This document shows positions 1 through 10,783 of a DNA stretch of 64,000 nucleotides, piece after piece. Every line of letters starts with the position of its first letter. Positions within the stretch are counted from its first letter, which is position 1. Below the pieces are notes generated by a model. That model was not told the DNA's origin. It did not search any database and saw only the letters and a list, made by a program, of their open reading frames with translations. This DNA comes from Sophora flavescens (lineage: Eukaryota; Streptophyta; Magnoliopsida; Fabales; Fabaceae). The position numbers and the translations under genes are program-made. The DNA lies in the NCBI GenBank assembly GCA_030762895.1, contig CM061069.1:24609404-24673403 (forward strand), written 5' to 3'.

Positions 1-57
1 AGTTAAGCGAGCTTGACTTGGAGCGATTCTGGGATGGGTGACCTCCTGGGAAGTTTT
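1..57 (+). repeat. 5S rRNA-like fragment at window edge
   Basis: Bases 1-57 resemble the 3' half of plant 5S rRNA, including the internal-promoter words AGTTAAGCG, GGGATGGGTGACC and CCTCCTGGGAAG. The match then fades into a non-5S tail and there is no tandem 5S unit, so this is probably a 5S-derived repeat and not an rRNA gene. Cassandra-type TRIM retrotransposons are known to carry 5S sequence in their LTRs; that is one possible source, but I see no adjacent TGGTATCAGAGC primer site. The 5' part lies outside the window. Confidence 0.6.
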
Positions 58-439
58 CTCGGGAAGCGTGTGAGTGAGGACAAAGCACACTGAAAAGACC
101 CGTGTTGGTTTGTGGGGACAGTCGTCAATCCATAAAGCAGCCAGGGATGTTACAATGGGGCAGTTGCTCAGGGTAACCCGGATGATGATATGTTGGATCA
201 TATGTTGGATCAGATCGACTTCATCTGAGCCGGAGGCGGTCATATATATTTTCTTTTGAGTTCTAGCTATACATTCGATATGGTTGTATATGTTTATTAG
301 CTAGAAACTCATATTATCATGATACCTTATGCACTGTTCCAAACTATATACATGTTTTATGGTGCATGTTTTTAATTTTTCTCTTTTCTTTTTAAATTTT
401 TAATTATTTTTATTGACCATTAGTTGAATTGTGAATTAG

Positions 440-955
440 ATGCCTATTGATTGGAGTTTCTTACGCAAGGAAAGGCAACCAATTGATGAAAGAACAATCA
501 CTCCAGACCACCCTGATTATGAGTACATCAGTGTGTGCATACGAGAGAGATGGATCCCCTACCCTCACTTAGAAAAATTGACAAAAGAACAAGAGGACGA
601 GGAGGATCCGTTTCACTTGAGCTTTGATAGGGATATGAATGACTACGCCCGGAGGGTAATTAAGCGTGAGGTTGAAGAAAGGCAAAAGGACTTCCCAGTT
701 TTCATAAACACCGAGCATGCCTTATATGAGAAAGTCAAGAAGGTGGTGGAAATAGGAGAGATTCCATTCCCGGATGTGGAGAGCTTAACTAAGGATGAAG
801 AGGACAAGTGGGATCCAAAATGGCTTCTAACCTTCAAGGGAGCCAATGATATCGCATGGGTGGAATTGGAAATGATCGGCCATGCAAGGGAAGGAATTTC
901 GAGCGGAAGAGCTCCAAGAGAGGAAGCTACTGTTATTAGCCTGGACATAGTTTAG
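440..955 (+). CDS. Hypothetical protein, 171 aa, with an internal duplication
   Basis: This is an intact ORF of 171 codons that I do not recognise. It is rich in charged residues. The N- and C-terminal halves look like two diverged copies of one block: a word of the form IP-aromatic-P followed by a short E-rich helix, LTK and a run of E/D then DP, at about residues 39-57 and again at 107-125. No signal peptide or membrane segment is visible. It lies 1.5 kb upstream of a Tat/Athila-like polypurine tract and 3' LTR, so it may be an accessory ORF of that retrotransposon or a captured host fragment. Only the open frame and internal repeat support it as coding. Confidence 0.35.
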   Translation: MPIDWSFLRKERQPIDERTITPDHPDYEYISVCIRERWIPYPHLEKLTKEQEDEEDPFHLSFDRDMNDYARRVIKREVEERQKDFPVFINTEHALYEKVKKVVEIGEIPFPDVESLTKDEEDKWDPKWLLTFKGANDIAWVELEMIGHAREGISSGRAPREEATVISLDIV

Positions 956-2487
956 GCTATGTAACTTGATGAGGAGGCTGAATCTAGTAGACCAAGGAAG
1001 AAATTAAAGAAAGATGAAGAAGAGGTGAGGCATACTAATGAGAGCGTAGGGTCCGCTCAGACCCCTTGAGATAACTCTTTCTAAAACTCAACTCTTTTCT
1101 TTTCTTTTGAATTTTCTGGTTGCATGTGAATAAGGGGTCAATAAACAAAAACCATAGTGTCATAGAATCTAGTTGGTAAGTCTTGATGAGATTAATTGCA
1201 TTGAGCCTAAAATTGAATGCATGCGATAAATATTGAAAAAATCCTGATGCTTTTCCGTATGCATTTGAAAAATGAGAAAATTGGATCCCCGTGAAAAATT
1301 GAAAAGTGAAATTTGAGAGTTTTTGTTTGGATTGCATGATTTATTGCAAGTTTGGGGTGAAGGGGTGCACACATTAGGGATACATCTCAGTCAAAAAAAT
1401 TTCTAAAAATGTCCAGGTGAGTAATTTGAGCCTCCAACATGTTCTTGAAAATTGTGTGAATCACTTTCAAGTTGTACTTTCCCGGATTTGCTTGAATCTA
1501 TGCATGGTTTGCATATCTATATGTTGCATCATATGATCTAGGCATTGTTTCTTTGAAATAGCTACTTGGCCAAAATGAACCTTTCCTAATGCATGTTCCA
1601 TAGTTAGCCAATTTTGAGCCTAATAAGCCTATTGTTTCTTAAAAACCTAACGTTACAAGCCGAAAATCCAGAAAAACAATGTTAACTCGATCTTACGATT
1701 TAGGAGAGCATGGATGCTTAGCAAGCGAAGGGTTGTTTAGAAACTAAGTTTAGGGTAGCTACAATGAGTTACCATGTTACTTGGGAATGAGAAAAAGAAA
1801 AAAAAATAAAGGTTCAAGCCAAAGGCAAAAGAGAAAAAGAAAAAGGCAGAAAAATACAAAAATGCCAAAAAAAAAAAGGTTAACAAAGGAAAAAGTTTTG
1901 TAGCCACCCAAAGTGAAAAAGAAAATTGAAAAAGGAATTAGAAGAAAAAAAATAAAGGTGTGAAAAGTTCATGCTCTCTTGATTCCTAGGGACTTAAAGC
2001 CATACCTTTGTATATCCTACCTTTAGTCAGGCCCCATTACAACCTTTAAAAGACCTTCTGATGTTGTAAACATGTTTTTGTGGGGACTTTGTTTAGATGA
2101 AGATCAAATCCATGGAAGGTGCACTTGAAATGTGAATTTGAGTGAAAAGTTGAAAACCTTGACAAATTGAGCGAATAAGTGGATTACTAAATGCTCTTGT
2201 GAGGAAGGAAATTGTTTGAATTTGGTGATCTCCCTTTGTGTATGACTTGGATCCTTTGCTTAGATTAATGAATGCATGATTGATTGAATTCTCATGGTTT
2301 GAAAGTAGATGAAGTTGAGGATTGATTAATTAAAGTATAGAAAGGGAAGGCATTGATTGAAAGTGAATTGATGGGATTGCATGAAATTTGGGGCAAGGGT
2401 GATTAAGTCTATTGAGCTTACCTAGTTTTGAGTCTTTCAAATTGTTAGTTTGCTTGGGGACAAGTAAAGTTTAAGTTTGGGGTATTT
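956..2487 (+). mobile_element. Non-coding 3' internal region of a Tat/Athila-like LTR retrotransposon
   Basis: No convincing gene is present. Positions about 1785-1965 are a purine-rich, A-dominated stretch. The segment ends in GCTTGGGGACAAGT and AAGTTTGGGGTATT (about 2453-2486), words typical of the polypurine tract just before the 3' LTR in plant Athila/Tat Gypsy elements. The element's pol and 5' LTR would lie left of the window or have been lost. Confidence 0.5.
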
Positions 2488-3775
2488 TGATGAACCTTTG
2501 GTTCATTCAGTTTTATGACTAGAAAGACCTCAATTTTGATACCAAATGTGCGAGTTCATTCTCGTTTTAGCCCAAATTTGGATTTAATTGTTCACAAGTG
2601 ACATTTCGAGTCTTAGGAATAATTTCTAGTAATTTATTCTATTTTCTAGTCAAAATAAAGCAATTAATGCTACTTTTTATTTCAGGTTAAAAGTGAAGCT
2701 CTGGGAAACTTGGATTAAATGAAGAAAACAAGCAAAAAGGAATTTCCAAGGTCTCGTCCCACGAGTCAGAACTGATGCTGAGCAGGAATTGAAGTCTTTC
2801 GGTCTCGGTCTACGAGCCAGACACAGGTTTTTGAAGACTTTTCAGTCTCGCCCCGCAAGACATGCCTCGCCCCGCGAGGATTCAAACTCAGTCTGGAGCC
2901 AAATTTAAGTGCTCGCCCTGCGAGCGACCACAGACCCAGACTTCTATATAAAGCTTGTAGTGTTGCGAATTGAAGGATCCAATCCTAGTTTTTTGTGAGT
3001 TGCGTCTCGTTTAGGTTTACAAATAGTTTTATTGTTTTTATTCATGTTTTCTGTTGAACGATGATGTTGAAGTACTCTATGAGGAACTAATCATATATCT
3101 AAGGAAGCGATGAAGCCGCTCATGATGGCATAGTGATTTTATGTTTTCTACTCCCTAATTCTCAATTCTGTTTCTTAATTCTGTTTTGTATGTGTTGTTC
3201 ATATGAGCTCATGATTAACTAGTTAAGCGTGTTGAGTCCAACCGGAGATTCATGCTTTAGGACTTGAATTAAAAACACAAATTGAATATTGATAGAAATA
3301 TAATAGGAGATTTGTGCAATCGTTATAGGGAACCAAGAACTTAATGAATCTTGCATGTTTGTCATCATAGAGATATGGTTGATTTGCATGTTTAGGTATT
3401 TTCTTTTGTGCTCAACCGAGGCATTAGGATAATTTCGGGTTCCTGATTGGCATGTAATTGAACATAGGGATAGAAAGTAATCACCTTTGATCTATGTTTA
3501 AATGGGTTGGTGGAATCGTGACCTTAGATCTTCTCCATTCGTAATTCACTTAATCTTGATAATTGCTCTTGCCTTAATTTGTTTTCTAGCTTATGTCTTG
3601 ATAATTGGTTACTACTTGAATTCACAACAACTCTCTCTCTTGACTTGGTCAAACCTAACTACTTCCCTTAAACATTGAATACAATTGGCTACCTGATCCC
3701 TGTGTTCGATCTCGGTAGTTTCTTGCCGTGTTTTATTACTTGCTTTGATCTGGTACACTTGCCGGAGTCCCATCA
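2488..3775 (+). mobile_element. 3' LTR of a Tat/Athila-like Gypsy element
   Basis: It starts TGATGAACC directly after the polypurine tract. A TATA box (TATATAAAG, 2945-2953) would be the LTR promoter. The 3' portion contains CCCTGTGTTCGATCTCGG and CACTTGCCGGAGTC, words like those near the end of Athila/Tat LTRs. The right end is uncertain: ..CCATCA at 3775 is the best TG..CA partner, but the element could run to about 3844. No second LTR is in the window, so no target duplication could be checked. U3 carries five short inverted repeats (see findings). Confidence 0.5.
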
Positions 3776-3844
3776 GACAACAAGTACTACCAGTATTGAC
3801 TATCAATTCTTCGATACAACTGAGGCAATGCTCAAATCCCTAAC

Positions 3845-6103
3845 ATGTCGACACGTCGACATTTTCATTTCCTTCTCTTTTGATTCTTGCTTCGATTCTA
3901 GCTCTGTTTGAAAAATTGTTGCAAGATTAGGGTTTATGACATTATTAGGACTCTGTCCATGTGTTAGGTTAAATTTTGGAGCACCGAGGAGCCTCGGAGT
4001 GTACGTGGCAGCAAGGAGGAGTGAGAGAGGAGAATTCGTGGAGCTTTGGGAAATCGTACCGGTTAAGCCAAGGTGGGGAGAAAGTAACCGACATCGTCGG
4101 GGAGTCAAGCGTAGAATAATAGTTATATATGAATGTGTGTAGGGTTCCCCAGACCCTACTAGGATGTCGAATAATCAACAACAACTAAACCCTAATAAAA
4201 TAATATTTTAATGTTGTCTCGGGTTTAGTGGTTGTAGATTTATCGACTATGATGCCCTAAGTTAGCAATTTGTATTGATTGAGGTTGTCTGGATTGCATG
4301 CTATTGTGCTGCATGATTATACATGATGCTTTATGATATTTGCCATGTTTATCATGTTTATTGAATACTATATGTTTGTATATGAGAATGGATGATTGGT
4401 TGAAGTTGTGACAAGTATATGTTTGTATGGTTGAATTGAGGGTTAACACCGTGGTAATGCCTTGAGACTGTGGCTTTGAGGTATGGGATGTATGGGCATC
4501 CGCTGTGAGAGTGTGAATGTGTAAAAAGGTTCCGGTGTTAACCATAGTGATGTTTGTTGCATTGCATTTTGCCAAGGTGGCGAGCCGTATGACTGGGAGT
4601 CATACGAGGTTAGTTGTACTCGAGTGCGAGTACGGATTACGGAGGGGCCAATCTGTGAAGAGACGTTGGGGATGTAAGAATTGGACTCGGGAGGCTCACA
4701 GTGATCATCGGGTAGCTCCTAGTGTGTCGTTTACCCCGGTATAGCCTGGTTTTCCCGACTTTACCCTGAGTATCCACTTTGCAGGTGGACGTTCTCAGGT
4801 GACCCGAGTACCTCTAATGGAGCTGTGCTCATAGAGGGATGCACTCTTATGGGTCATGGCGAGCGGAAAGGTTACCTGGACAAACTAACTGACGTTCTCT
4901 AAGCAGTGAGGCTCGGTAAGGAAAATGTCTCGGGGCTGAGACCCAGATGAGATATATCGGTCGACGTGCATAGGGGTGAGACTTCTTAGAGGATTGATCT
5001 GAGATTAAACTTTGAGGATGTACTGTGTTGGTGTGAATCGAAAGATGGTTGCCTATCACTTGTTGCATGTGTTATATGTATATGTGATTATTGTTCTATA
5101 TGTCTCCATCCCTATTTTTCATGACTATGTTTTGTTGCTTATCTCCCATTTTCCCTCTATGTTTCTCTGTAGGTATTACCATAGATGAGCAGCACCAGTA
5201 GGACGGCGACAGTGGCGGACTTGGGTTACCAGCCGAGGCATTATCTACAGAGGATCGCTCCCAGGATCCCGATACTGGGTGACATTGAGATCGTCTACCA
5301 TGACGATCGTGGATGGCAGGTCGACCATTCACGATTCTTCATGATGTACGTCGGTCTAATGAGTTTCTATATATGGATGGGAGATGGTCCTTACTTTCAC
5401 CTGGACGGGCCTTATCGGATTTCACAGAGGCTCCCTTTTCAGAGATGTGGTTTCCACCTTGTTAGACGGAGTTCCCTGACGATATGTGGAACATGGTGGA
5501 CCGCTCAGAGGTGAGAAGTCATGTTGGCATGGTGCAGCGGGGTCGGAGGCAGCGAAGCGTATAGACTATAGACAATGTATCATTATCGTCGCCGAGGCAT
5601 CGTCATGAGCAGCGATGAGTCGGTTTAGGAGCTGAGGACCCGTTATGGCCGAGTCTACCAACACACCTATGCAGAGTGAAAGGGTTGCTCAAGGCGCCCA
5701 TATCGTCTGTGATATGGCTTTGTCGGATGCGCTGTATAGGTTGTGAGCCTATGTGAGCTTATATTGTATTTTGGATGTATTTTGAAAGGCGGGCCGGATA
5801 GCTCTAGGTCTTTTATCCTGTTTGTGACCAGTTTATGTATATTTATTTTCTTCCAGTGTCTGTATAGTTCCTGTAAGTTTGAAGTCCCTCTGTTGGGATA
5901 GCTCGTACTCGGATGATGATATGTAAATACTATGTATATATGTCGTTTATACTTTATTTCATTGTGCATATTTTATAAGTTTAAAATTTTGTTGCTTCCG
6001 CAATGTACTATATTTTCGTCTGTACTAACCGTGTTAATGTTAAATATCGATTAAGGCTTAGTTAATTAGAGCTTTCTTTAGTGGGACATCGGGGTGTCTC
6101 ACA
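3845..6103. repeat. Unclassified repeat with an LTR-like right end
   Basis: The right boundary GGGACATCGGGGTGTCTCACA, ending at 6103, reads in reverse as TGTGAGACACCCC, the usual start of many plant Gypsy LTRs. The left boundary is unclear. An open frame at 5185-5514 (109 codons) has no motif I recognise and I do not call it a gene. Imperfect inverted words (GTATGACTGGGAGTCATAC, near 4588) are present. It probably inserted into the left end of the DNA transposon that begins at 6104. Confidence 0.35.
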
Positions 6104-7905
6104 CGGGCTAGCCCGATGCGGGCTCAATCTTTATAGGACTGTCCAAAAAGGTCCGGAATCAATATGAGCAGTAAAATAGGTGTCCAAGCCCAGCCCCATG
6201 CAAGTTGCGGGCTTGTTTGGGCTAGCCCGGCATTTTTTTTATTAAAAAAAAACCGTTTAAGTGTCTTAAACAAAGATGGTAATTACAAAAATACTATAGT
6301 GTTTTTAAAAAAAAATTCTTAAGTATTTTTTTTTTTAAAAAGCATCTCTTAACCAAGAGAATTATAAACCTAGAGTCGTTTCTCTCTCTCAACATTCCCT
6401 CTATTCCTCTTTTCCTTCTTCCTCATCCACCGGAATGGGGTGGTTTTGGTCCATTTTTTGGCTTGAAATCACCTCTCTACATCATTTTTTCTCTCATTTT
6501 ATCTAAATAAGTGGTTTCTCCACATAGATCTGGTTTTTCTTTCATGTTTTCGTTGTCTGCGTGCGGCGGTGTTTTGTTCGTCATCTTGTTGCGGCGTCGT
6601 TTGGTGTCCCGTTTTGTTGCGGTGTTCGTTTGGTTCAGATTGGTAGATCGGCTTCGATCCATTATAGATTCAATCAAGACTTAGGCATCAACGTTACAGA
6701 TCCGGAGGCATGGGTATTCTGGTCACTTTGATTTTGTCACATTTGTAGTTATTTTGTCATGTTATGCTTTTTAGAGGTGGGTAAACGGACTAATCCGGTT
6801 CGTTTAAGTCCGGTCCGCATAAGTCCGCATTTAAACGGACCGGACTTTATAGTCCGCATTTAAAATGGACTCTGAAAAATAGAGTCCAAGTCCAGTCCGC
6901 ATAGTCCGCGGACTAAACGGACTGTCCGCGGACTTTACACTTTCGCGTCGCGAAATTTATCTCGCCTCGCGAGAATTTATTTTGTGCAAGTACGCCCAGC
7001 GCCAGGAGCCAGCGCCAAGGAGCAAACATCAAAAACAGCAAGACATCAAATATAATTACCGAAGTCCGAAGGAAATAATGGCTAGAACAATCAGAGACCC
7101 GCGAGCTCACGAGTGACAGGGTGAGTATATAAGTGAGATGGGCTAGTTTTTAGGCCCAGCAGGACTTTTTTTTTTAAACAGACCGGGTCCGCGGACGGGT
7201 CCGCGAATCCGCGGACCGAGTCCGTTAAGCCCGCGGGCTAAACGGACCGGACTCAAAAAGCCCGCATTTTTTTGGACTCGCATTTTAGGGTGTCCAAGTC
7301 CGCGCGGACTGCGGGTTTAACGGACTGTCCGCGGACCCGAGTCCAAATACCCACCTCTAATGCTTTTAACCTGGGTGCTGTGAGTTTGTTCGCAAATTCA
7401 TCCTTTTCGATTTTTAGCGATGTTGAATTTGTGTTGTTTTCAATGTATTTTACCAATTTGAATGAATGAATATCTTTTTTAGTGGAAAAAAAACCAAGAG
7501 AATTCATATTATAGTCAAACGAATTCAGTCAACGTTGGCATCCCTGTAACCAAATGAATTTACGACTTTACGTTTACCATATTAGATGAAAATATTAGGA
7601 CTTTTGTGTTTTTGGTAATAACGTGTGAAGACTTTTGTCTTTTGGGCCATTGAGTAATTGGAATAGGACAGCAGAGTCGGCACCATAACGTATACGTATT
7701 ACTTAATTGGCCTTTTTTGTTTAAATTTTTTAAGTAAATAAAAAAATATAAAATATAAAAATATCAGAGCTGCCCGAGCTCGATGCGGGTTTGGGTTTCA
7801 TAAGGGTGGACCAAAAAGGTCCGGAATTAAAATGGGCTCAAGTATAGGTGCCCAAACCCCATACTTCATGAGGCTTATTCGAGCTGCCCTGTTTTGCCGC
7901 CTCTA
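6104..7905. mobile_element. Degenerate hAT-like DNA transposon, left tip missing
   Basis: The right end ..GTTTTGCCGCCTCTA (to 7905) matches the TAGAG-type termini of plant hAT elements. The left end begins inside the expected terminal region with the palindrome CGGGCTAGCCCG, as if the first dozen bases were lost to the repeat on its left. Both ends carry the subterminal word CCAAAAAGGTCCGGAAT (6149 and 7813 regions). No transposase is visible. A younger MITE (6772-7359) sits inside it. Bases 6360-6760 look like an untranslated leader rich in CT, possibly captured host sequence. Confidence 0.5.
6772..7359. mobile_element. hAT-type MITE with perfect 8-bp target duplication
   Basis: This is a 588-bp element with terminal inverted repeats TAGAGGTGGGTA / TACCCACCTCTA-like ends, flanked by ATGCTTTT at 6764-6771 and 7360-7367. 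Eight-base duplications are the hallmark of the hAT superfamily. The subterminal regions are packed with GTCCGCGGAC / AGTCCGC words in both orientations, the likely transposase-binding repeats. It has no coding capacity and depends on a transposase elsewhere. Confidence 0.9.
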
Positions 7906-8531
7906 ACTGTGGAGTTCTTAAGTGATGGGTTTCCGAAAAGAAGATGCATATTGTTTGTATAGCTAGTGTCAATCAATTCATACAAGTCATCCTTAACTAT
8001 ATAGTCTCATACATACACAATCTCAGGATCCCTCTCATTCTGGTGTGTAATTGGTTAATTCATGCGTCCCTCTGCCTAGAAGCCTTCCAGGAGTCGCTCC
8101 TTGTCCGTGCTTCCTTTCGCACCGACGACCACTCCGCCCTCGTCAGTCATGGGTGTTACACTAACCATGTTTAGGAAATATATTTATATATCATATTATT
8201 ATTATTATTCTCTCTTGAAAATCTAATTGATTTATTTATACTCTTCTCCTCATGTAAGTAAACTATTTTTACAAAATATATTTTTTGTGGATGCCCATTG
8301 GATATGGTCCAAATTGTCATCCTACACAAAACGAGCACATGGGTTTATCAAACCCACCCCTCCCACCCCCGGATTCGGATTTGCTGCAGCAGCAAAAATC
8401 CCACATTTATGCAATAAAAAGAATCAAGACCTTCAAAGTTATTGAACACATCCAACGCTGTGAAATGCATTAGTTTTTATTCCCAAATCCCAATACGACG
8501 TCGTTCAAAAGGCTGTGACCTGTGAGCGTCC
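7906..8531. other. Intergenic DNA, no gene seen
   Basis: Short open frames in this stretch have no recognisable motif and overlap each other in different frames. I see no repeat boundaries here. Confidence 0.5.
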
Positions 8532-8540
8532 CTTTGTCTA

Positions 8541-8714
8541 GGATCCAGATCCTCTAACTTTGTGGCGTCAAAAGTCACCTGACTTTCTCTCTATCTCTCT
8601 CCTATATTATTTTCTCTCATCTTACCTCTCATTTTTTTCTCTCATCTTTTTCTCTCTCAAAATACACCAAAGTCACCTGACTTTTCTCGCCTCAAAGTTA
8701 GAGGATCGGGATCC
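8541..8714. mobile_element. Mutator-type MITE with 9-bp target duplication
   Basis: A 174-bp element whose ends are long inverted repeats of about 46 bp (GGATCC-GATCCTCTAACTTTG-GGCG-AAAAGTCA-TGACTTT with a few mismatches). It is flanked by CTTTGTCTA at 8532-8540 and 8715-8723. A 9-bp duplication is typical of Mutator-like elements. The middle is CT-rich (TCTCTC runs). No coding capacity. Confidence 0.85.
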
Positions 8715-8723
8715 CTTTGTCTA

Positions 8724-9133
8724 TGTGCTGCCAAATCTGAACAAAACAGAGTCACATATGTAAGGGTACAATATTGTCATCTCCTTTTGTTTCTCCAACC
8801 TCAATACAAGGATCCTAGAAGGTTCAACAAGATTTCATCAGTGAGCAACTTGGTCTGGATTACTATTTCTCAAAAGGTTTAGTAAAAAACTAAAAATGAA
8901 GCATTTGCCTTTCTTATCTTTGTGGTGCATTGGGTAGAGACTGAAACTCTATGTGAGTTGACTGAATTAAAGATGAACTATGTCATTGTTTACATCTATA
9001 TAGCATGATGCTACATCATATAGAAATGCCAAGCTCTACTCGCTAAAGGAGGCACTTTACAAATGTAAACAAGGCACTTTCATCACCAATTGTGAACTAA
9101 TCTTTTCATAAAAAGTCTGTAAAAAATTGTGCT
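8724..9133. other. Intergenic DNA, nothing recognised
   Basis: AT-rich sequence without a supportable ORF or repeat structure. The last five bases before the next element (9134-9138, ATTTA) are its target duplication. Confidence 0.5.
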
Positions 9134-9138
9134 ATTTA

Positions 9139-9584
9139 TGTACCTGCCGAGAAGGTAAGGCCGAGGACTCGTCTATATTTTGGACTGACCGAGCTTACCC
9201 CGGCTATGGGCCTTAGCCCAAGCTCCTCAAAGGCCGAGGACATATCATCACACCGGGCCAGCCGAGGATAAGTACTCGGATTCGCCCTGCCATCGAAGTA
9301 CATCTCGGTCCCTTGCGGATCAGTCATAAATGACTGATCCGAATATCACTCCGCATAATGAGGGATCTGATCCTAACATCTCTCCGTATATCTCGGAGCC
9401 TGATCCTAATATCTCTCCGTTTATCTCGGAGCTTGATCCTGAAAGATCTCTATAAATAGGGGGCTTACCCCCTCATCCAGAACTACGTTTGCTTTGATTC
9501 CCATTTGGATACGTAGGAGCAGAACCTCAATTCTGTCAAGCACATTCCCCGAGTATCTCTCATCCGTGGTATTTGGACGGAACA
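9139..9584 (+). repeat. 5' LTR of the 9.1-14.7 kb element
   Basis: Begins TGTACCTGCCGAG and ends ..GGACGGAACA. A TATA box (TATAAATAGGGGG from 9451) marks the RNA polymerase II promoter, so transcription would start around 9480. It contains the repeated phrase GATCCTAATATCTCTCCG. Confidence 0.9.
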
Positions 9585-9586
9585 TT

Positions 9587-9604
9587 TGGCGCCGTCTGTG
9601 GGAA
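9587..9604 (+). other. tRNA primer-binding site
   Basis: TGGCGCCGTCTGTGGGAA starts two bases after the 5' LTR end. This word is common in Tat-lineage Gypsy elements. I did not match it to a specific tRNA. Confidence 0.75.
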
Positions 9605-9682
9605 CCGAAGCAAATATTTTTCCCATACCACAAACAATGGTGAGAGGGAGGAGCGGGAACTGCAGGAGGGAGGAACCAGGGA

Positions 9683-10750
9683 ATGCCAACAACGGGGATA
9701 ACGGAGGAAGCATGTCCTGAAGTTTTTGAAAAGATCGATGAGGAGTCACTTGTAAAGGAGTTTGATCGGAAACCAATAGTGGCAGTTTCGGTAGAGGAAT
9801 ACGAACAATGGTGCAGACCATGGAAAAACACTCTTATAGTTCATCATCTTGGAAAAGGAACAAATATGAGATTCTTATCAAATAAACTACAGGGTCTATG
9901 GGCAAAGCAAGGTAATGGTCATGTTATAGATATGCATAATGATTTCTATATGGTCAGGTTTACAGACAAGGGCGATTATAGACAGGTGCTGTTTGAGGGC
10001 CCTTGGTGTATGATGGATCATTATCTCCTTGTTCAGAGATAGTGGCCATTGTTTGATACGTCAGATCATAAGGTGCATAAGATTGCGGTTTGACTCAGGA
10101 TTCCTAATATCCCTTTTGAGCTTTATATTGGAGAGTTGGATCTAAGCTGGAGACCATGCTTCGTATAGATAACCTTACGTCTATCCATTATAGAGGAAAG
10201 TTTGCACGTATTTGTGTTGAAATTGATCTCCAGCGTGAGTTGATTAGTTCCATCCTTCACAGCTCTGGGAAAAGATTTTAATTTGGAATATGAGGGTCTC
10301 CACCTTATCTGTTTTGGATGTGGGAAGTATGGCCATCGCATAAGCAACTGTGTTGATCGCCCAAAAGCTGAGGTGCCTAGTCAGGTGGAGAAGCCGGGAG
10401 CACCTATCAGTCCGACACCAGAAGGGATGACGGAGAAGATGATTGAGGTTCAAAATTCAAATCCGGAAGCAAATCAATCTCACCATTCGGTTGCGGAAAA
10501 TTAGGTAATTCCGGATTCGGTGGAAAGTAGTGTGTTTGGCCCCTGAATGTTAGTCAAGAAACCAAGGCGCCATGTTCCAACTGCTAGATCGGGATCAGCT
10601 CCTAAAAATAAGGCTAATGATAAGGAAAGTAATGATGCGGATATGATGCATATTTAGGGATCTCGTTATGATATTCTTGGGCACGTTGACATGCAGTCCA
10701 TGCACGATAATGAAGCTGATCAACAATCAAGGGATTCTCAATTCAAACTT
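9683..10750 (+). pseudogene. LINE (L1-type) ORF1 remnant: DUF4283 plus CCHC zinc knuckle
   Basis: Plant L1-type LINEs encode an ORF1 RNA-binding protein with a DUF4283 domain followed by a zf-CCHC_4 knuckle. Here the open stretch 9683-10042 carries the DUF4283 core (words such as LQGLWAK, MHNDFYMVRF, VLFEGPWCMMDHYLLVQR). A stop at 10041, another near 10091 and at least one frameshift near 10280 break the frame. The knuckle CFGCGKYGHRISNC (CX2CX4HX4C) follows at about 10310-10351, and a GPWMLVKKPRRH-like tail near 10540-10575 is typical of the ORF1 C-terminal part. The endonuclease and reverse-transcriptase ORF2 is absent. It sits in the same orientation as the surrounding LTR element, where gag would be expected, so it is a captured passenger and not a working gene. 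Confidence 0.8.
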
Positions 10751-10783
10751 AATGGGCCCCAAGCCGGCGTCCAAATAATAACA

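Noticed and set aside
1785..1965. A-rich stretch as a SINE or LINE tail
   Set aside because: No target duplication; purine-rich stretches are common upstream of Athila/Tat 3' LTRs.
5185..5514. 109-codon ORF as a host gene
   Set aside because: No recognisable motif, inside a repeat; open length is not convincing.
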